Source of the DNA: Picochlorum sp. 'celeri'
Lineage: Eukaryota; Chlorophyta; Trebouxiophyceae
Direction: 5' to 3'
Assembly (NCBI GenBank): GCA_010909725.1
Contig: JAACMV010000002.1
Span: 806,001 to 870,000, forward strand
Length of the DNA: 64,000 bases
Under the pieces are notes generated by a model that worked only from the letters and a program-made list of their open reading frames with translations, did no database searches and was not told the DNA's origin. A program made the translations under genes and the position numbers. This document shows, in pieces, positions 53,810 to 64,000 of this stretch. Within the stretch, counting starts at the first letter, position 1; the number at the start of each line of letters is the position of its first letter.

Positions 53810-56425
53810 TCACTTTTTGTCTTTTCTGGAGGTGACTCTTGATTCATAAAACTTGAGGAGAGGAAGCAGACAATTCTGCTTTGCGTGCAGCTCCTCCGAA
53901 TCATAAAGATACCTGCATTCCTTCTCAGGGAATATTATGGTAAGAACAACTTTATTGTTCCTCGTTGTGGCAATGTGTATACGTGGCTTCATGCTTGCGT
54001 CATTTTGTTCCCTCCAATAGTATGGTTTGAGCATGGATAACCTTTTCCGTTCCGCAGGATCTGTCACCCCTGCGAGCTCCACATCCTCATCGCTCTCACT
54101 AATATGTGGCTCTTCGTACGTATATCTCTTTCCACTTTTGATCATGGACAGGAACTTGCGCGCCTTTGCTTGCATTTCAAGAGCTTTTTGTACGGCATCA
54201 CCTCCCTTCTCCTGGCGCTCCTTCTCAACAGCCTTAAATCTCTCCACTTGCTCCCTGAGTGATTTGATTTCATCAGCTGTACCACTCAAAGCTGTTTGAT
54301 ATTGCTTCATAGCATCGTCTGCTCCCTGTTTCAAGGCCAAAATGAACTGGACAACTGTCTGAATGTCGCCTCCCTGAGTCTCAACTGCTTTTGAAAGCTG
54401 TTGAGTTAATTTCTTTGCTTCTGGGGGCTCTGCAGTAAAAATAGATTTGAGTTGTGCAAGGCTACTGCGCAGCCCATAGCTCTTCTCTTTATTTTCTTTT
54501 GTGTTTTGCTCAATCGCCTCCTTCATCTCATTTATCCTGGACTGGAGTGAATCAATCTCTAAAGTTTTCTTCTCTAATTGTGCAGAATATTTCTTATTAG
54601 CCTCCTCCTGTTTTTTGAGATTATCTTCCAGTGTTATTGTCTTGGAGAAGAGATGCTTAAACTCTTGTGCTTTCTTCTTTCCATCCTCAAAATGCTTCTG
54701 ATTACTCTCCCTCTGCTTTTGGAGAGATGTTTCGAGCTTTTTCGTGCTGTTAGTGAGTGCTTCAATCTTCTTTGCCTTTTTCTCTGATTCCAACAAAGCC
54801 TTGTCGCGTTCAGTTTGTGTGTCAGTAAGCTGGTTCTTAAGGGACTCAATTTCTGCTGCCAGTAATGATTTCTCCTCCTGAGATTGAGATAGATTTTTCT
54901 TCTCAGTTTCATATTTGGAACGATATTCTTCCAGACTAGCGGTCGTTTTCTGCAGCTGGGACGCAACCATTTGATCAACCTGATACATGATCCTCTCCTC
55001 CTCTTCCTCCTGTCTGTCTGGACCCTTTTCGCGAAGGATCTCCTGAAGATATTGATTTCTCGCTTGCTCTTCCTCCAGAGCCTCACAAAGCATTTTCTCA
55101 TTAGAAATAACCTTTGATAAAAGTTCCATAGCAACTGATGCAGTATCAGTCCTTGAGCTGGAAATATACGGTCTCTCAGAGCCACCAGCATATGCGTGGT
55201 CTCCTACACTAAACCTGGTCCGTTTTGGTGGAGGAGCCGACTTGGGCTCCAGAAGTACAGCATGCTTTGAAGAAGAAACCTTTTTCTGAAGAAGCCCTCG
55301 CCCAAGCTCAAAATCAGGACTGCTTTCATGATGCACAGCAGGTTCAGAGAGTCTCTTTTTCATGCCAGCATGTCCCCCTTGATAGGGTATGGTGGCCTCA
55401 AGCCTCTGCGAGTAAATCTTCTGTGTGGGGGGAGTAGGCAAAACCTCATCCACCTTTTCCATTGTATGAGCACGTCTCTTTTCCACACCGTGGAAGGGCT
55501 TCTTGTTTGGCACGTCTTTAACCTCATCAGGTATTCCTCCACCCTCTCCGTGGCCTTCTGCTTGCTGTCCCTTTACTGCATTCATGTCCATGGCTGCTTT
55601 TTTCTCATCGGTACTTCCCACTATTGTACTGCCTTGATGAATATCTTCCTCTTTCCTTGGGATTTTGGCAGTCTCTTGGCGATTCTCCTCCTCCTCCTCC
55701 TGAACTCTCTTCCCTTCCTCAGAGTCCTGTGCAATCCTTATTGTTCTTTGCTCACCATCATCCTTTGCGGCTTCCTTCGCTTCATTACCTTGATCCAAAT
55801 TCTTTTCCTTGTACGCTTGAAGCATATTCTCATACGTTTCTGGGTACTTCTTTTTCAACTGATACTTACCCAACCACATCTCCTTGCCCTGGTCCAACAC
55901 CTTGTAATGCATCGTATTGCCGGGCTTGCGCCGCTTGTGATCGAAAATGATTGGCTCCTGAGGCTCTTCTGGCTCTTCATCACTATCCATCTCCTGGAAA
56001 ACTATTCTGCGTCGCAGTATTCTTTCCAAACCCACCCAGTTGGGGTCTCCTCCAGAAAGGTGCTCCTCCATAGCACGCATAGTCAACACCAGCGCTTGTC
56101 GCATCTTCCGACGAAGCTTCATAGGTTCTCCTTCCAAGTCAAATGCTTCCACGAGAAGCCCATATCCATCCCAGTCGTCCGTGGGAACCCGAAGTCGTGG
56201 CGTAATTTCAAAATACTTCGAACCCTCATCCAAAGGACACAACCTCTTTGCCTCTTCGAATGCATCCTATACATGAAGTTTTTCATTAAAAATGCAAAGG
56301 ACAGGCTTTGGACACGAAGCACAGATTCTGTGACCTCGCAGACAATGTCCACAATCACAAGTCAAACGCAAAAGGCCAAGACTCACCTGCAATAAGTTGG
56401 TCATATACAAACTTTCATCATCCAT
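53810..56425 (-). CDS. Orphan 831-aa protein with a long coiled coil
   Basis: Two exons, 56387-56425 and 53810-56266, phase 0; the intron donor GTGAGT is the only one with A at +4 in the window. Start MDDESLYMTNLLQ joins DAFEEAKRLCPLDEG. Residues about 400-690 are a continuous charged coiled coil (KYETEKKNLSQSQEEKSLLAAEI). Both ends look globular: DDWDGYGLLVEAFDLEGEPMKLRRKM and KPRIHIATTRNNKVVLTIIFP. I recognise no family; a structural or tethering role is only suggested by the coiled coil. Confidence 0.7.
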
Positions 56426-57244
56426 TGTTATGGTCTACTGATTCTGCTTGGGTCAAGCTATCCCTGCCTCTGTAACGTGACAATCTCGAGCTGAAAGGAA
56501 TGTTGCCACCCGAAAGACGCCAGCGCAAGCGTATCACACGCTTCACGTTATGAATTGAACAAAAATCTATAGACTAATTGACAATGGTCTCGTTGGGGCA
56601 GTACTCGCACTATATGACTGTGTTTTCTCATGCAGACAAGTCATGTTTGGGAATATGGATTCAGCACCAGAATGGGTCTCGAAATATGGATTCCGCTGAT
56701 TGTCATGGATAAAAATCTCTTCATGGATGAGCAGGAAAAAGAGTGATACGGGTTTGAGAAAGATATGCACATGTGTTTAAAGATTAAGGGAAAAAATTCA
56801 TTCTTTTGGCCACCGTTGCCTGACCATGATAATACTAGCCAGGGAATGGACATTCAGTTCTACAAAAGGGCATCCATCTGTTACGTTTTTTATCTGAAAC
56901 ACGCGTTGACAGTTCAATGCATCATGAGAGCACCACATTCATTTACCATACACACATACATACATCCCCTGTGGGACCATGCATGTAGCTTTCATTCTTC
57001 GTAATCTGAGTTCGTTAGACATCTCACTTGGTAGGGCGCCACAAGACGAGGGTAAAAAGGTTTCCTCATTGGGCATCCACACATGAGCGTTCTTCGACAT
57101 CATCATTCCTAAAGCATTTCATGAAACAATAAAACCTCTGATCATCCATCAAATCATCCGATTGGACTCAAATGGTTTTCTGACAATACCCCATTGAGAC
57201 TCTTTCACAATACCTCCAAGTTCATTCACACTCCATGATTGATT
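56426..57244. other. Intergenic, no gene seen
   Basis: 819 bp between the coiled-coil orphan start and the PLATZ stop, both minus strand. No RNA or protein gene was recognised. Confidence 0.5.
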
Positions 57245-57955
57245 CTACAGCATCGGAGAACGCTTCGGCAGGCCTTTTCTGCGCTTCTGTAACATTGACT
57301 CGCCTTGATAGTCGCTTTCGCTGCCAGAAGAATACTGCATAAATTGCCTCATGCCGCTGTGTGCCAGTGGCGTGCCAGGCATGCCATTCCTGCTTGATGT
57401 CGTATACTGACCATCCTTCAACACCACTCCACTGTCACCATCCATCTTGCACTGTAAAGAACAGTACAAGTTGACGTCCTGCAAATGTCTTGAGCAGACA
57501 GCACACTGAGAGGCCCCAACAGCCCCCTTTGGTGGTCTTGGTTGTGGTCGCCGCCTGAGGAATAATACCTTGGATCCATTGATCACATACGACTGAATGT
57601 GAGAAATGTCTGCCATTCTGACAATATCGGCCACCTTGACGACATCATGATACGATGATCGACGAACCTATACAACAATGATTCTCATGTTCAGAATTCC
57701 GTAAAAAGAAAAGTGGATGAGAAAATATCTTGAGTGAATCTGGCCTCGACCAAGCCCGCCAAAACGCACCTGTAGGACATTTTCCCTTGGCTCCTTTTGA
57801 AGGCAAATGCTGCATAGTTCCTCTTTTGTATCAATATCCCAATAGTTTAGAGACGATTCTCGGGCAGAATGGCAATCTGAGCACTTTGAACACGGCGTGA
57901 AGAATCTGTTATTGCTCACGAGGGCGGGTAGCCACCCTTCGACGGATACGCTCAT
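57245..57955 (-). CDS. PLATZ-family zinc-binding transcription factor
   Basis: Two exons, 57770-57955 and 57245-57667 (202 aa); donor GTGCGT. Splicing builds ENVLQVRRSSYHDVVKV, the family's core. The second zinc site is complete: CAVC-x10-CSLQC. The first site is irregular (CSKCSDCH ... CSIC). SYVINGSKVLFLRRRPQ is also diagnostic. PLATZ proteins are plant-specific and bind A/T-rich DNA as repressors or Pol III co-factors. I chose the Met at 57955 (MSVSVEGWLPALV), where the domain begins; an in-frame ATG at 58093 would add 46 residues. Confidence 0.9.
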
Positions 57956-58622
57956 TGCACGCACACCCTTTTTTTTAATGTTAATATAGTAAATAGTTGA
58001 TTCGTTATGAATAGGTTTTGGGGTGTGTGAGAGGTTTAGGTTGGGATTGGGTTGATCATTGTCAGCACGCGCGGGAATCGTGTCAGATCTCATGATAGAG
58101 TGCAGCACACTCTGGGGTCAATGCTGTTGTATTTGGGTGAGGATTCAATCCCCGATGGACGATTTTGAACCTATGAGTGGAATGTGTGGGATTGGAGAGG
58201 CAATGTGATTGAAATCGAGGTGAAAACTTTAGGGTTATTCTTCCAACTATGGGAGGGAAAGGTTGCTGTCACGTAGGAGATGTAGACGATAATGCAACAT
58301 TGGCGAATGCGGGGCCGCATATGGTGATAATATTGTTATTGATTCATATATATGACGATATATGGGTGGATGAATGCCTTTTCGTGATACATTTTCGAAA
58401 AGCGAGCATTCTGTTCCTTGGCCCGGGGTCGAAAAGAATATCTATCGTATCTTTCAAGATTTGCTGTGCCCTAGGCCTTTGTCCCTGTTGTTTCCAGGCC
58501 TTTCCTCATGATGGAGACAGCAGTGCTAGGCATCGCGTGCAGTCTTACATAATTCTACGACCCACGACTACTACAATGGATACTACTATTCGTTCAACAA
58601 TGGTCATAGTCTTCTACTACTA
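57956..58622. other. PLATZ upstream region, no other gene supported
   Basis: About 670 bp up to the RF1 stop. A plus-strand frame from 58249 looks like chance, without known content, and overlaps RF1 in antisense. Confidence 0.4.
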
Positions 58623-59909
58623 TCAGCTGGGCCTGTCCTTTTTGGTGGTAGGAGAGGTGAAGAACACATCTTGGACTGCCAAGCTTTTTGCTTGTGCCTG
58701 CAACTTCTCAAGCATCTCCTCGAGAGACTCTCCTGCTAATAGGAATGGTGTGTCTAAATCACCATGGATGGAGTAAGATATTCTATGGTCTGTCACTCGT
58801 CCCTGAGGGATGTTGTATGTTCGTACCCGAGCAGACCGATCACCAGACCCAATCTGCTGCCTTCTTGCATCACTTTTCGACGCTGCTGCCTTTTGATTCT
58901 CGGCATCTAATATCCTCGCTCGAAGAACAGATAATGCTTTTGCTTTATTTTTATGCTGAGAGCGCTCATCTTGGATCGCGACAGATGTCCCTGTAGGAAT
59001 GTGTGTCACTCGAACAGCACTGTTTGTTGTGTTCACGTGCTGTCCTCCAGCTCCCGAGGATCTATACGTATCTATCCGAATATCCTCATCTCTAATATCT
59101 ATATCTAATGGATCTGCTTCAGGGAGAATAGTAACGGATGCTGCACTCGTGTGAATACGTCCTCCTGATTCTGTTGCAGGAACTCGTTGCACCCGATGTA
59201 CACCTGATTCAAATTTGAGAAGTGCATAGGGTGCAGGCTGCTCAGAATATTTTGCACATGACACAGTTGCAATAGCAACTTTACATCCTCCAAGTTCGCT
59301 CTGGGATTGCTCCACAATATCATACGTCCAACCTTTAAACTGACAAAATCGTTGGTACATGGAGAACAAGTCCTTTGCAAACAAGCATGCCTCTTCACCT
59401 CCAGTGCCAGCACGAACTTCTACAACACATCCTTTTGAATCTACATCCTCTTTTGGAAGCAAGGAATCGACGACGGAATCCAACAGTGACTGATACTTGC
59501 TTTTCAAATCCTGCAGCTCTTCCTGTGCAAGATCCCGCAATTCCCTCGAATCCTCACTGTCCTCTTCAATCAGTTCTTGTATACCAAGCATCTCAGATCG
59601 TGTTGCATCCATCTCATGCTTTGCTTGAATCACTCGTGACAGCTCTGCTATTTCTTTTGTGACAGCAGTCATTTCCTCTTGAGGCACGTGTGGCTGAGCT
59701 AATTTCTCCACGAGTGCATCATGATGACTTTGCAAAGACTTCAAATGACTCTGAACCGCAGATTCCAACGCCTCTGTGTCTGCCATAGACACTGAAGTTC
59801 GAAGTGACGACATGTGAATGCTCGCCAAGGTCGCTTCAAACTCCCACAAGGAGCCTGATCGCACGAATAGACCACAGCGACGAGCAATACTGTGTCTCAA
59901 ATACATCAT
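58623..59909 (-). CDS. Organellar peptide chain release factor 1 (RF1 type)
   Basis: Single exon, 428 aa. The GGQ loop is SSGAGGQHVN (Gln290) and the stop-codon recognition motif is RVPATESGGRIHTS (Pro-Ala-Thr, 244-246), placing it in the RF1 class that reads UAA/UAG. About 45 N-terminal residues are an organellar presequence, with Arg and hydroxylated residues. Mitochondrion or plastid cannot be decided by eye. The complementary strand of 58545-58549 gives TGTAA after the stop. Confidence 0.95.
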   Translation of the reverse strand: MMYLRHSIARRCGLFVRSGSLWEFEATLASIHMSSLRTSVSMADTEALESAVQSHLKSLQSHHDALVEKLAQPHVPQEEMTAVTKEIAELSRVIQAKHEMDATRSEMLGIQELIEEDSEDSRELRDLAQEELQDLKSKYQSLLDSVVDSLLPKEDVDSKGCVVEVRAGTGGEEACLFAKDLFSMYQRFCQFKGWTYDIVEQSQSELGGCKVAIATVSCAKYSEQPAPYALLKFESGVHRVQRVPATESGGRIHTSAASVTILPEADPLDIDIRDEDIRIDTYRSSGAGGQHVNTTNSAVRVTHIPTGTSVAIQDERSQHKNKAKALSVLRARILDAENQKAAASKSDARRQQIGSGDRSARVRTYNIPQGRVTDHRISYSIHGDLDTPFLLAGESLEEMLEKLQAQAKSLAVQDVFFTSPTTKKDRPS

Positions 59910-60240
59910 GAAGTGTATTATTGATCAGTGAGGTACAAGGACAAGGACAGACATGCCATGTTCCCTAGAACGGAACCATGCTCTATTGTGGTGCTCTTGT
60001 CGTTTGAAGCATTGTCTCCTTCTCCTCTCTACTAGTGTGATAACAAACGAATTGTTTCATTGTTTTAACACGCATAGCATCGTATGCCGATGCATGAGGT
60101 ATTCAATAGACTTTGCCAGATCTCTTGATAGATCTCTAGAGAAATTTCCTGTCGAGCCCCGAAAAGACTCGGACATTCAAATTCAGACACTCGCTTATTT
60201 TGTCAAATTCTGGATATATTTACAGAATTAAATTCATCTG
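59910..60240. other. Divergent promoter, RF1 / TMEM208
   Basis: 331 bp between outward-reading starts; no coding content. Confidence 0.5.
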
Positions 60241-60852
60241 ATGGCGAAATCAGGAGATAAGAAGCGAATTCAAGCAAATCAGACATTCTTGAAACATTTC
60301 AGACTCGGCATTGGCGTATCAAATGTGCGTGTTCTCTCCCTATATCCAATCATGTGGCATGAATTCATCCTAAATATACATATATGTTTACATCAGGTGA
60401 TCTTTATCATCATACGGCTTCTACTCAAGAGGCAGACGGTCAGCACATGGCATGTCGTTGGCTACGTGCTTGCTCTGGGTGCCATGTTTGTCTCACATTC
60501 GGGACTGACATCAGCACTCACACCTGCATATAGCGCTACCGGAGATGTGATATTCGCTGGTGCAGATCTATCCATGGGAGGGATGTTGGAATACTATCAG
60601 GATGTAGCATATCTCTGCATGTTTGCCCTCACAGTTGGCGCATTCACAGATTGGGCATGGCTCGTCTTCCTGTCCATCCCACTGTTTTGTATACATCTCA
60701 TCTGGAAGTACGTGATCGGCCCGTGGTTAAATGCACCAAGCCAGTCTGAAGCGATGCAGGAGCTACAGGAAGACGATGCCACAAAGAAACGGCGAGAGAA
60801 AAAAGAGAGGCAGGCTGCACGGCGTGAAAAATTCAGCACTCGGCGGATGTAA
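60241..60852 (+). CDS. TMEM208/SND2-like ER targeting protein
   Basis: Two exons, 60241-60324 and 60397-60852 (179 aa); intron 72 nt, GTGCGT ... CATCAG. The intron is in phase 0, divisible by three and has no stop, so the frame is open through it (203 aa); splicing gives a length near human TMEM208 (173 aa) and restores GIGVSNVIFIIIRLLL. Hydrophobic helices are followed by MGGMLEYYQDVAYLCMFALTVGAFTDWAWL and a Lys/Arg/Glu tail. TMEM208/SND2 helps insert tail-anchored and other membrane proteins in the ER. Confidence 0.88.
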   Translation: MAKSGDKKRIQANQTFLKHFRLGIGVSNVRVLSLYPIMWHEFILNIHICLHQVIFIIIRLLLKRQTVSTWHVVGYVLALGAMFVSHSGLTSALTPAYSATGDVIFAGADLSMGGMLEYYQDVAYLCMFALTVGAFTDWAWLVFLSIPLFCIHLIWKYVIGPWLNAPSQSEAMQELQEDDATKKRREKKERQAARREKFSTRRM

Positions 60853-60921
60853 AATAAGAAATACGTAAGGAAACAAATATAGTAGTACGGTGGTGTACCA
60901 AGCGGCGATGATTGATATTGC

Positions 60922-62472
60922 CTACTGGGCCTCCACCTTTTTGATTGTGATTGTCTCATGCATATCTGCATACTGCCAGGGATCAAAGCCTTCACCTTGA
61001 ACATCGTCGGGCTTGGCCGCTTCTTTGGCTGAGAGTTTGCGATATTCTCCATTGAATTCAAACTGTGGGCATGCCTCGTTGTCAGGCTCGTGCTCATGCA
61101 CCTGTGCATCGGCTGGCAGAGGTGTAAACCATCTCGGTTTCCAACCATCTCCCTCGGCTTCTCTCCTCTTCTTCTCTGCTCGTTGCATTTCCTCCAGAGC
61201 ATGTTTTGCAACAGCCGCCTCCCCGCTTCGTCCAAGCTCAAGAAGAGCTCTATCCGGACGTCTTCTTGAATCAGAAGGCAATGGGTTCACTCCCTCACAT
61301 GAGTTCAAGATGTGAGCAAACTTTGTAAACTGATATGGATCTTTTTCAGGCTTTGGCTCACATGTCCACAATCGCTCTGGCTCGGCATCAGGAATAGGAT
61401 TGCCCTCATCATCACATGGCATGCAGTCCAGGTGAGAGTTCCATTTTCCTTCCAAGTAGAGTTTTGGGACACCCTCTGGGTCATACACGTGACCTGATAT
61501 CTCATACCGACCAGCAGAAAACCATCCACATTCAGTAAACGTCAGTATAACCTTTGCCCCAGTCACAACATTAATCAACTTGTACTCCCCATGTGTATCA
61601 ATCCAGGTGGATCCAATAATCACATTATGCGCCTTTGTTGGGGGAGGAATCAACGTATACACATCTCCAGTTCCTTTTAATTTAATTCGTGTTCGTCCAA
61701 CAGGGTACACTTCCACACTGTTTCCCAAAAACTTTGTCTTTGGTGCAGACACCAGGTCATACTCCCACAAGTCATTCTCAGCATGTGATGCTCCAATTGG
61801 AGGATGATGGCTCACCTGCTCCGCAAGATATTTAATACCTTTATCACTCTTTTCAAACTCAAATGTCTCCCCAAGAATGGGATTGAAAGGCTTCCACGCC
61901 CTCTCCACAGCAGCAAATGGACCCATGGTGTAGGCAACAACATGGGCCATTCTCTTGTACGGATCCTCCGTCACCGCAGCCGTGTCCAAACAATCAGTAT
62001 ACTCCATAATCTCTGCCATATTCTGAAGCATCGTAAATGGCTGCATAATCCACACGGGAAGAATCACAAGACTCGTAATATCCTTGCCAAGATACTTTTT
62101 GTAGTCGGTAAAAGCCTTTTGACGTTGCTGCATTGCAGTAGTATACATATACAATCAGGATGCCACCATCAGGAACAGACAAGCATCGATCGTAGACACA
62201 CACGTACATCGCTCATATCCGTTTCAGCCTTGACTGGCTTCCCAGTCGTTGGGTCGATCACATTCAGTTCCTCATAGCCCATAAAACTACACCATCAGCC
62301 CACACTGTGATTACATATACATATATATGAATCCATGTGTGTATAGAACGTACCTACTAACGGTCTGTGACGCATAATTCCACGCAGCCGCGCCCATGTT
62401 CCATGCGGAAGACAAGAGACCTCCCTGCTCTGCCTCAGGAGCATTATTCGCTGTATTTGTATCATCAACCAT
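60922..62472 (-). CDS. Oxysterol-binding protein-related protein (ORP)
   Basis: Three exons, 62354-62472, 62208-62286 and 60922-62127 (467 aa); donors both GTACGT. The ORD lipid-binding domain has the signature EQVSHHPPIGASHAE, plus KPFNPILGETFEF and WLRPV-equivalent PVWIMQPFTML. No PH domain or FFAT is apparent; the N-terminus is short. ORPs exchange sterol or phosphatidylserine for PI4P at membrane contacts. The C-terminal helix (EMQRAEKKRREAEGDGWKPRWF) is standard. Converges with TMEM208 (69 nt). Confidence 0.95.
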
Positions 62473-62493
62473 TATTAAATGCTATCCAGTGTC

Positions 62494-62814
62494 CTATAGA
62501 GCGATTAATTGATGAAAAATTCGCAGTCTGAGTTGACGGATACCGTTGACACACACAGTGGACGGTAACGCAATCCCTGTCTTCGTCGTTTTCGTTTCTA
62601 ATCCCAATATGTGACTATAAAAATAACTCTTTGTATCCAATATGGATGAATAATGAATGATACCGGTGCTGTGAATCCATGCGTTACATTCGGCTTCATC
62701 TGCTACTCTTCCTGGAGCCAATTCATTCATATTGGGAGCAGCATTCAAGAGACGGAGAAGAAATACAAAGAGCAGAAAAATACAGGGTACATTCGTAAGA
62801 ACTTTAAACATCAT
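62494..62814 (-). CDS. Possible 106-aa secreted protein between bZIP and ORP genes
   Basis: An uninterrupted frame fills the gap between the second bZIP (27 nt upstream) and the ORP start (21 nt downstream). It opens with a signal-like segment (FKVLTNVPCIFLLFVFLL ... LNAAP). Nothing else is recognisable and chance frames of this length occur here, so I treat it as a candidate. Confidence 0.25.
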   Translation of the reverse strand: MMFKVLTNVPCIFLLFVFLLRLLNAAPNMNELAPGRVADEAECNAWIHSTGIIHYSSILDTKSYFYSHILGLETKTTKTGIALPSTVCVNGIRQLRLRIFHQLIAL

Positions 62815-62841
62815 CTGTGTGTGAGCATCTTTTTCTGCCTC

Positions 62842-63513
62842 TCAGGTGCTCCTCTTTTTCATGGATATGGCCTGCTGCTGTTGGCTTGTTTGTTCTTGAA
62901 CAATGCGCTGCCATGTGATCAAGGTGGTGCAGGCAATTTCCAGCAAATGTTCATTCTGTTTCATCAGTTGCTCACGCTTGGACTCTAACTCTTGGATTGT
63001 TTCCTGCAGTACATAGACGTTGCTGAGGACGTGTCATCGTGCTCGGAGGGAGTCATCCACGTACCTCTCTTCGTTGACGAATCCGTCGGGCACACTCCCT
63101 GTTTGAGTGTCTCCTGCATCACATATAGATGGTAGACAGCCGTATGGAATGATGAGATGGAATCCAGTATATTGAAATGTCACTATTTTGATGACGTACC
63201 TGAGCTCTCGTCGATGCGATCGTGGCGACAGTGTGGTTCCTTTGCCCTGCATTGCCACAAGGCCATTGTCCATGAGATCCTCCCCAGCAGAGTAATAGGC
63301 ATCGCTGTCATGAGGATTGCCGTCCTCTGGTAGTTTCAAAGCATCCTTTTCTTCTTCTTCTGAATCATCACTGACATCATCAAAATCTGTGTATTTGACT
63401 CGTTTCCCTCGGAGGCGGTATTTGTTGGACTCTTCAGAGGTATCAGGGTTTCCAGCGTGGCGGTGGGATGGAGGGTTTCGAATGACTCCATCAGCCTCGA
63501 TATCTCCTTGCAT
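62842..63513 (-). CDS. Second bZIP transcription factor
   Basis: Three exons, 63200-63513, 63065-63113 (49 nt) and 62842-63003 (174 aa); donors both GTACGT. The basic region exists only after splicing, spread over all three exons: RRHSNRECARRIRQRRE, with N-x7-R (Asn109, Arg117), then the zipper ETIQELESKREQLMKQNEHLLEI. The N-terminal half is acidic and disordered (DFDDVSDDSEEEEKDAL). NRECARR basic regions are like those of plant and fungal bZIPs. Its start is the first ATG of exon 1. Confidence 0.85.
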
Positions 63514-64000
63514 TAGTCTACTATCTATCTTATTAATTTTATTGCTTTGTTTTGTATCCAAACGCGCCTGAATCAAGAGTTCAGGAGAAGGTTTGGGTTG
63601 TTGGAAATTTCAAAATGTGGGACTCGGAAACTTGGGCGATTCCATTCGCTTGCTGCTCGTTTCCCCTCAATTCATACCATATGTATGTAATTAGGTACGA
63701 AAGATTTGGACTTGCGGTATTGAATGTGCATTGGCAGGTATGAGGGTAGAACGACATGGGTGGGTTTTTAAATTCTTTATTTTCGGCATTGATAGTATGC
63801 CCACAGGGCTGATGGTGCTAGCACTCTGTGTAGACTCGTCTCCATCAATGTACTCCTTTTGTATTACATACGAGACATAAAATTCTCATCTGATGACATC
63901 ATGTAAAGCATAGAAGAATCAGACGAGCACACAGGAGCAACGCTGTCAAATAATACTCCACATATTCCATAAATTTCTTCTCCAAGGGTTCTTCTATTTC
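63514..64000. other. Right-edge upstream region
   Basis: Upstream of the second bZIP. A short plus-strand frame (63552-63743) has no recognisable content. A possible partial minus-strand gene is listed separately. Confidence 0.4.
63899..64000 (-). CDS. Possible 3' end of a gene running off the right edge
   Basis: A minus-strand frame is open from the window edge to a TGA at 63899-63901 (33 residues). It reads EIEEPLEKKFMEYVEYYLTA then a hydrophobic LLLCARLILLCF, like the C-terminal helix of a membrane protein. It is too short to identify and may be chance. Confidence 0.3.
   Translation of the reverse strand, partial: EIEEPLEKKFMEYVEYYLTALLLCARLILLCFT

Noticed and set aside
58249..58776. 175-codon plus-strand frame over the RF1 3' end
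   Set aside because: It is antisense to a certain gene and has no recognisable content.

Overview
The window is nuclear DNA of a compact, intron-bearing photosynthetic eukaryote, most probably a green microalga. The evidence is protein families that are plant-type (SAC9-like SAC+WW phosphatase, PLATZ zinc finger, RUS/DUF647, amine oxidase fused to cyclopropane synthase, OEP80-like Omp85, starch branching enzyme), a plastid Tat-type lumen signal, and TGTAA motifs just after many stop codons, the polyadenylation signal known from green algae. I resolve about 40 protein genes on both strands. Most are intron-poor: 37 coding introns, mostly 50-150 nt, with longer ones in three ribosomal protein genes (298-432 nt) and one other gene. 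No tRNA, rRNA, transposon or CRISPR array was recognised.

Layout. 1-14.3 kb: iGluR-like channel, aldo/keto reductase, HINT-type HIT protein, TEX2-like SMP lipid-transfer protein, SAC9-like phosphatase, SLC35F-like transporter, VASt-TM-DysF protein, bZIP. 14.9-25.8 kb: Cys-containing secreted or anchored orphan, OEP80-like Omp85, two coiled-coil orphans, RPL37, a 61-aa membrane protein, COQ10, starch branching enzyme. 26-36.7 kb: CHK/APH-like kinase, amino acid permease, ABC1 kinase, eIF4E, ERG28, a selenocysteine glutathione peroxidase, RPL14, RUS. 36.9-51.6 kb: amine oxidase-CFA synthase-TLC fusion, SAP30BP/HCNGP-like protein, WW-like protein, sulfotransferase, CDC5, GIP1-like RGG/Q-rich protein, CBS-DCC plastid protein, VIT/CCC1 transporter. 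51.8-64 kb: RPL27a, mS34, long coiled-coil orphan, PLATZ, organellar RF1, TMEM208, OSBP-related protein, second bZIP, and a possible partial gene at the right edge.

There is no operon logic overall, but lipid and membrane-contact proteins recur (TEX2-SMP, SAC9, VASt-DysF, OSBP, ERG28, CFA synthase-TLC, COQ10). Packing is extreme: convergent genes end 0 to about 250 nt apart, and one same-strand pair is separated by 41 nt that contain a splice-acceptor-like sequence. Strongest items for follow-up: the in-frame TGA (Sec) peroxidase with a predicted lumen-targeting signal, the three-module lipid enzyme, the VASt-DysF architecture, the GTRCGT 5' splice-site preference, and several genes (ERG28, second bZIP, 61-aa protein) that appear only after splicing by eye. 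All functions are by motif recognition; no database search was run.
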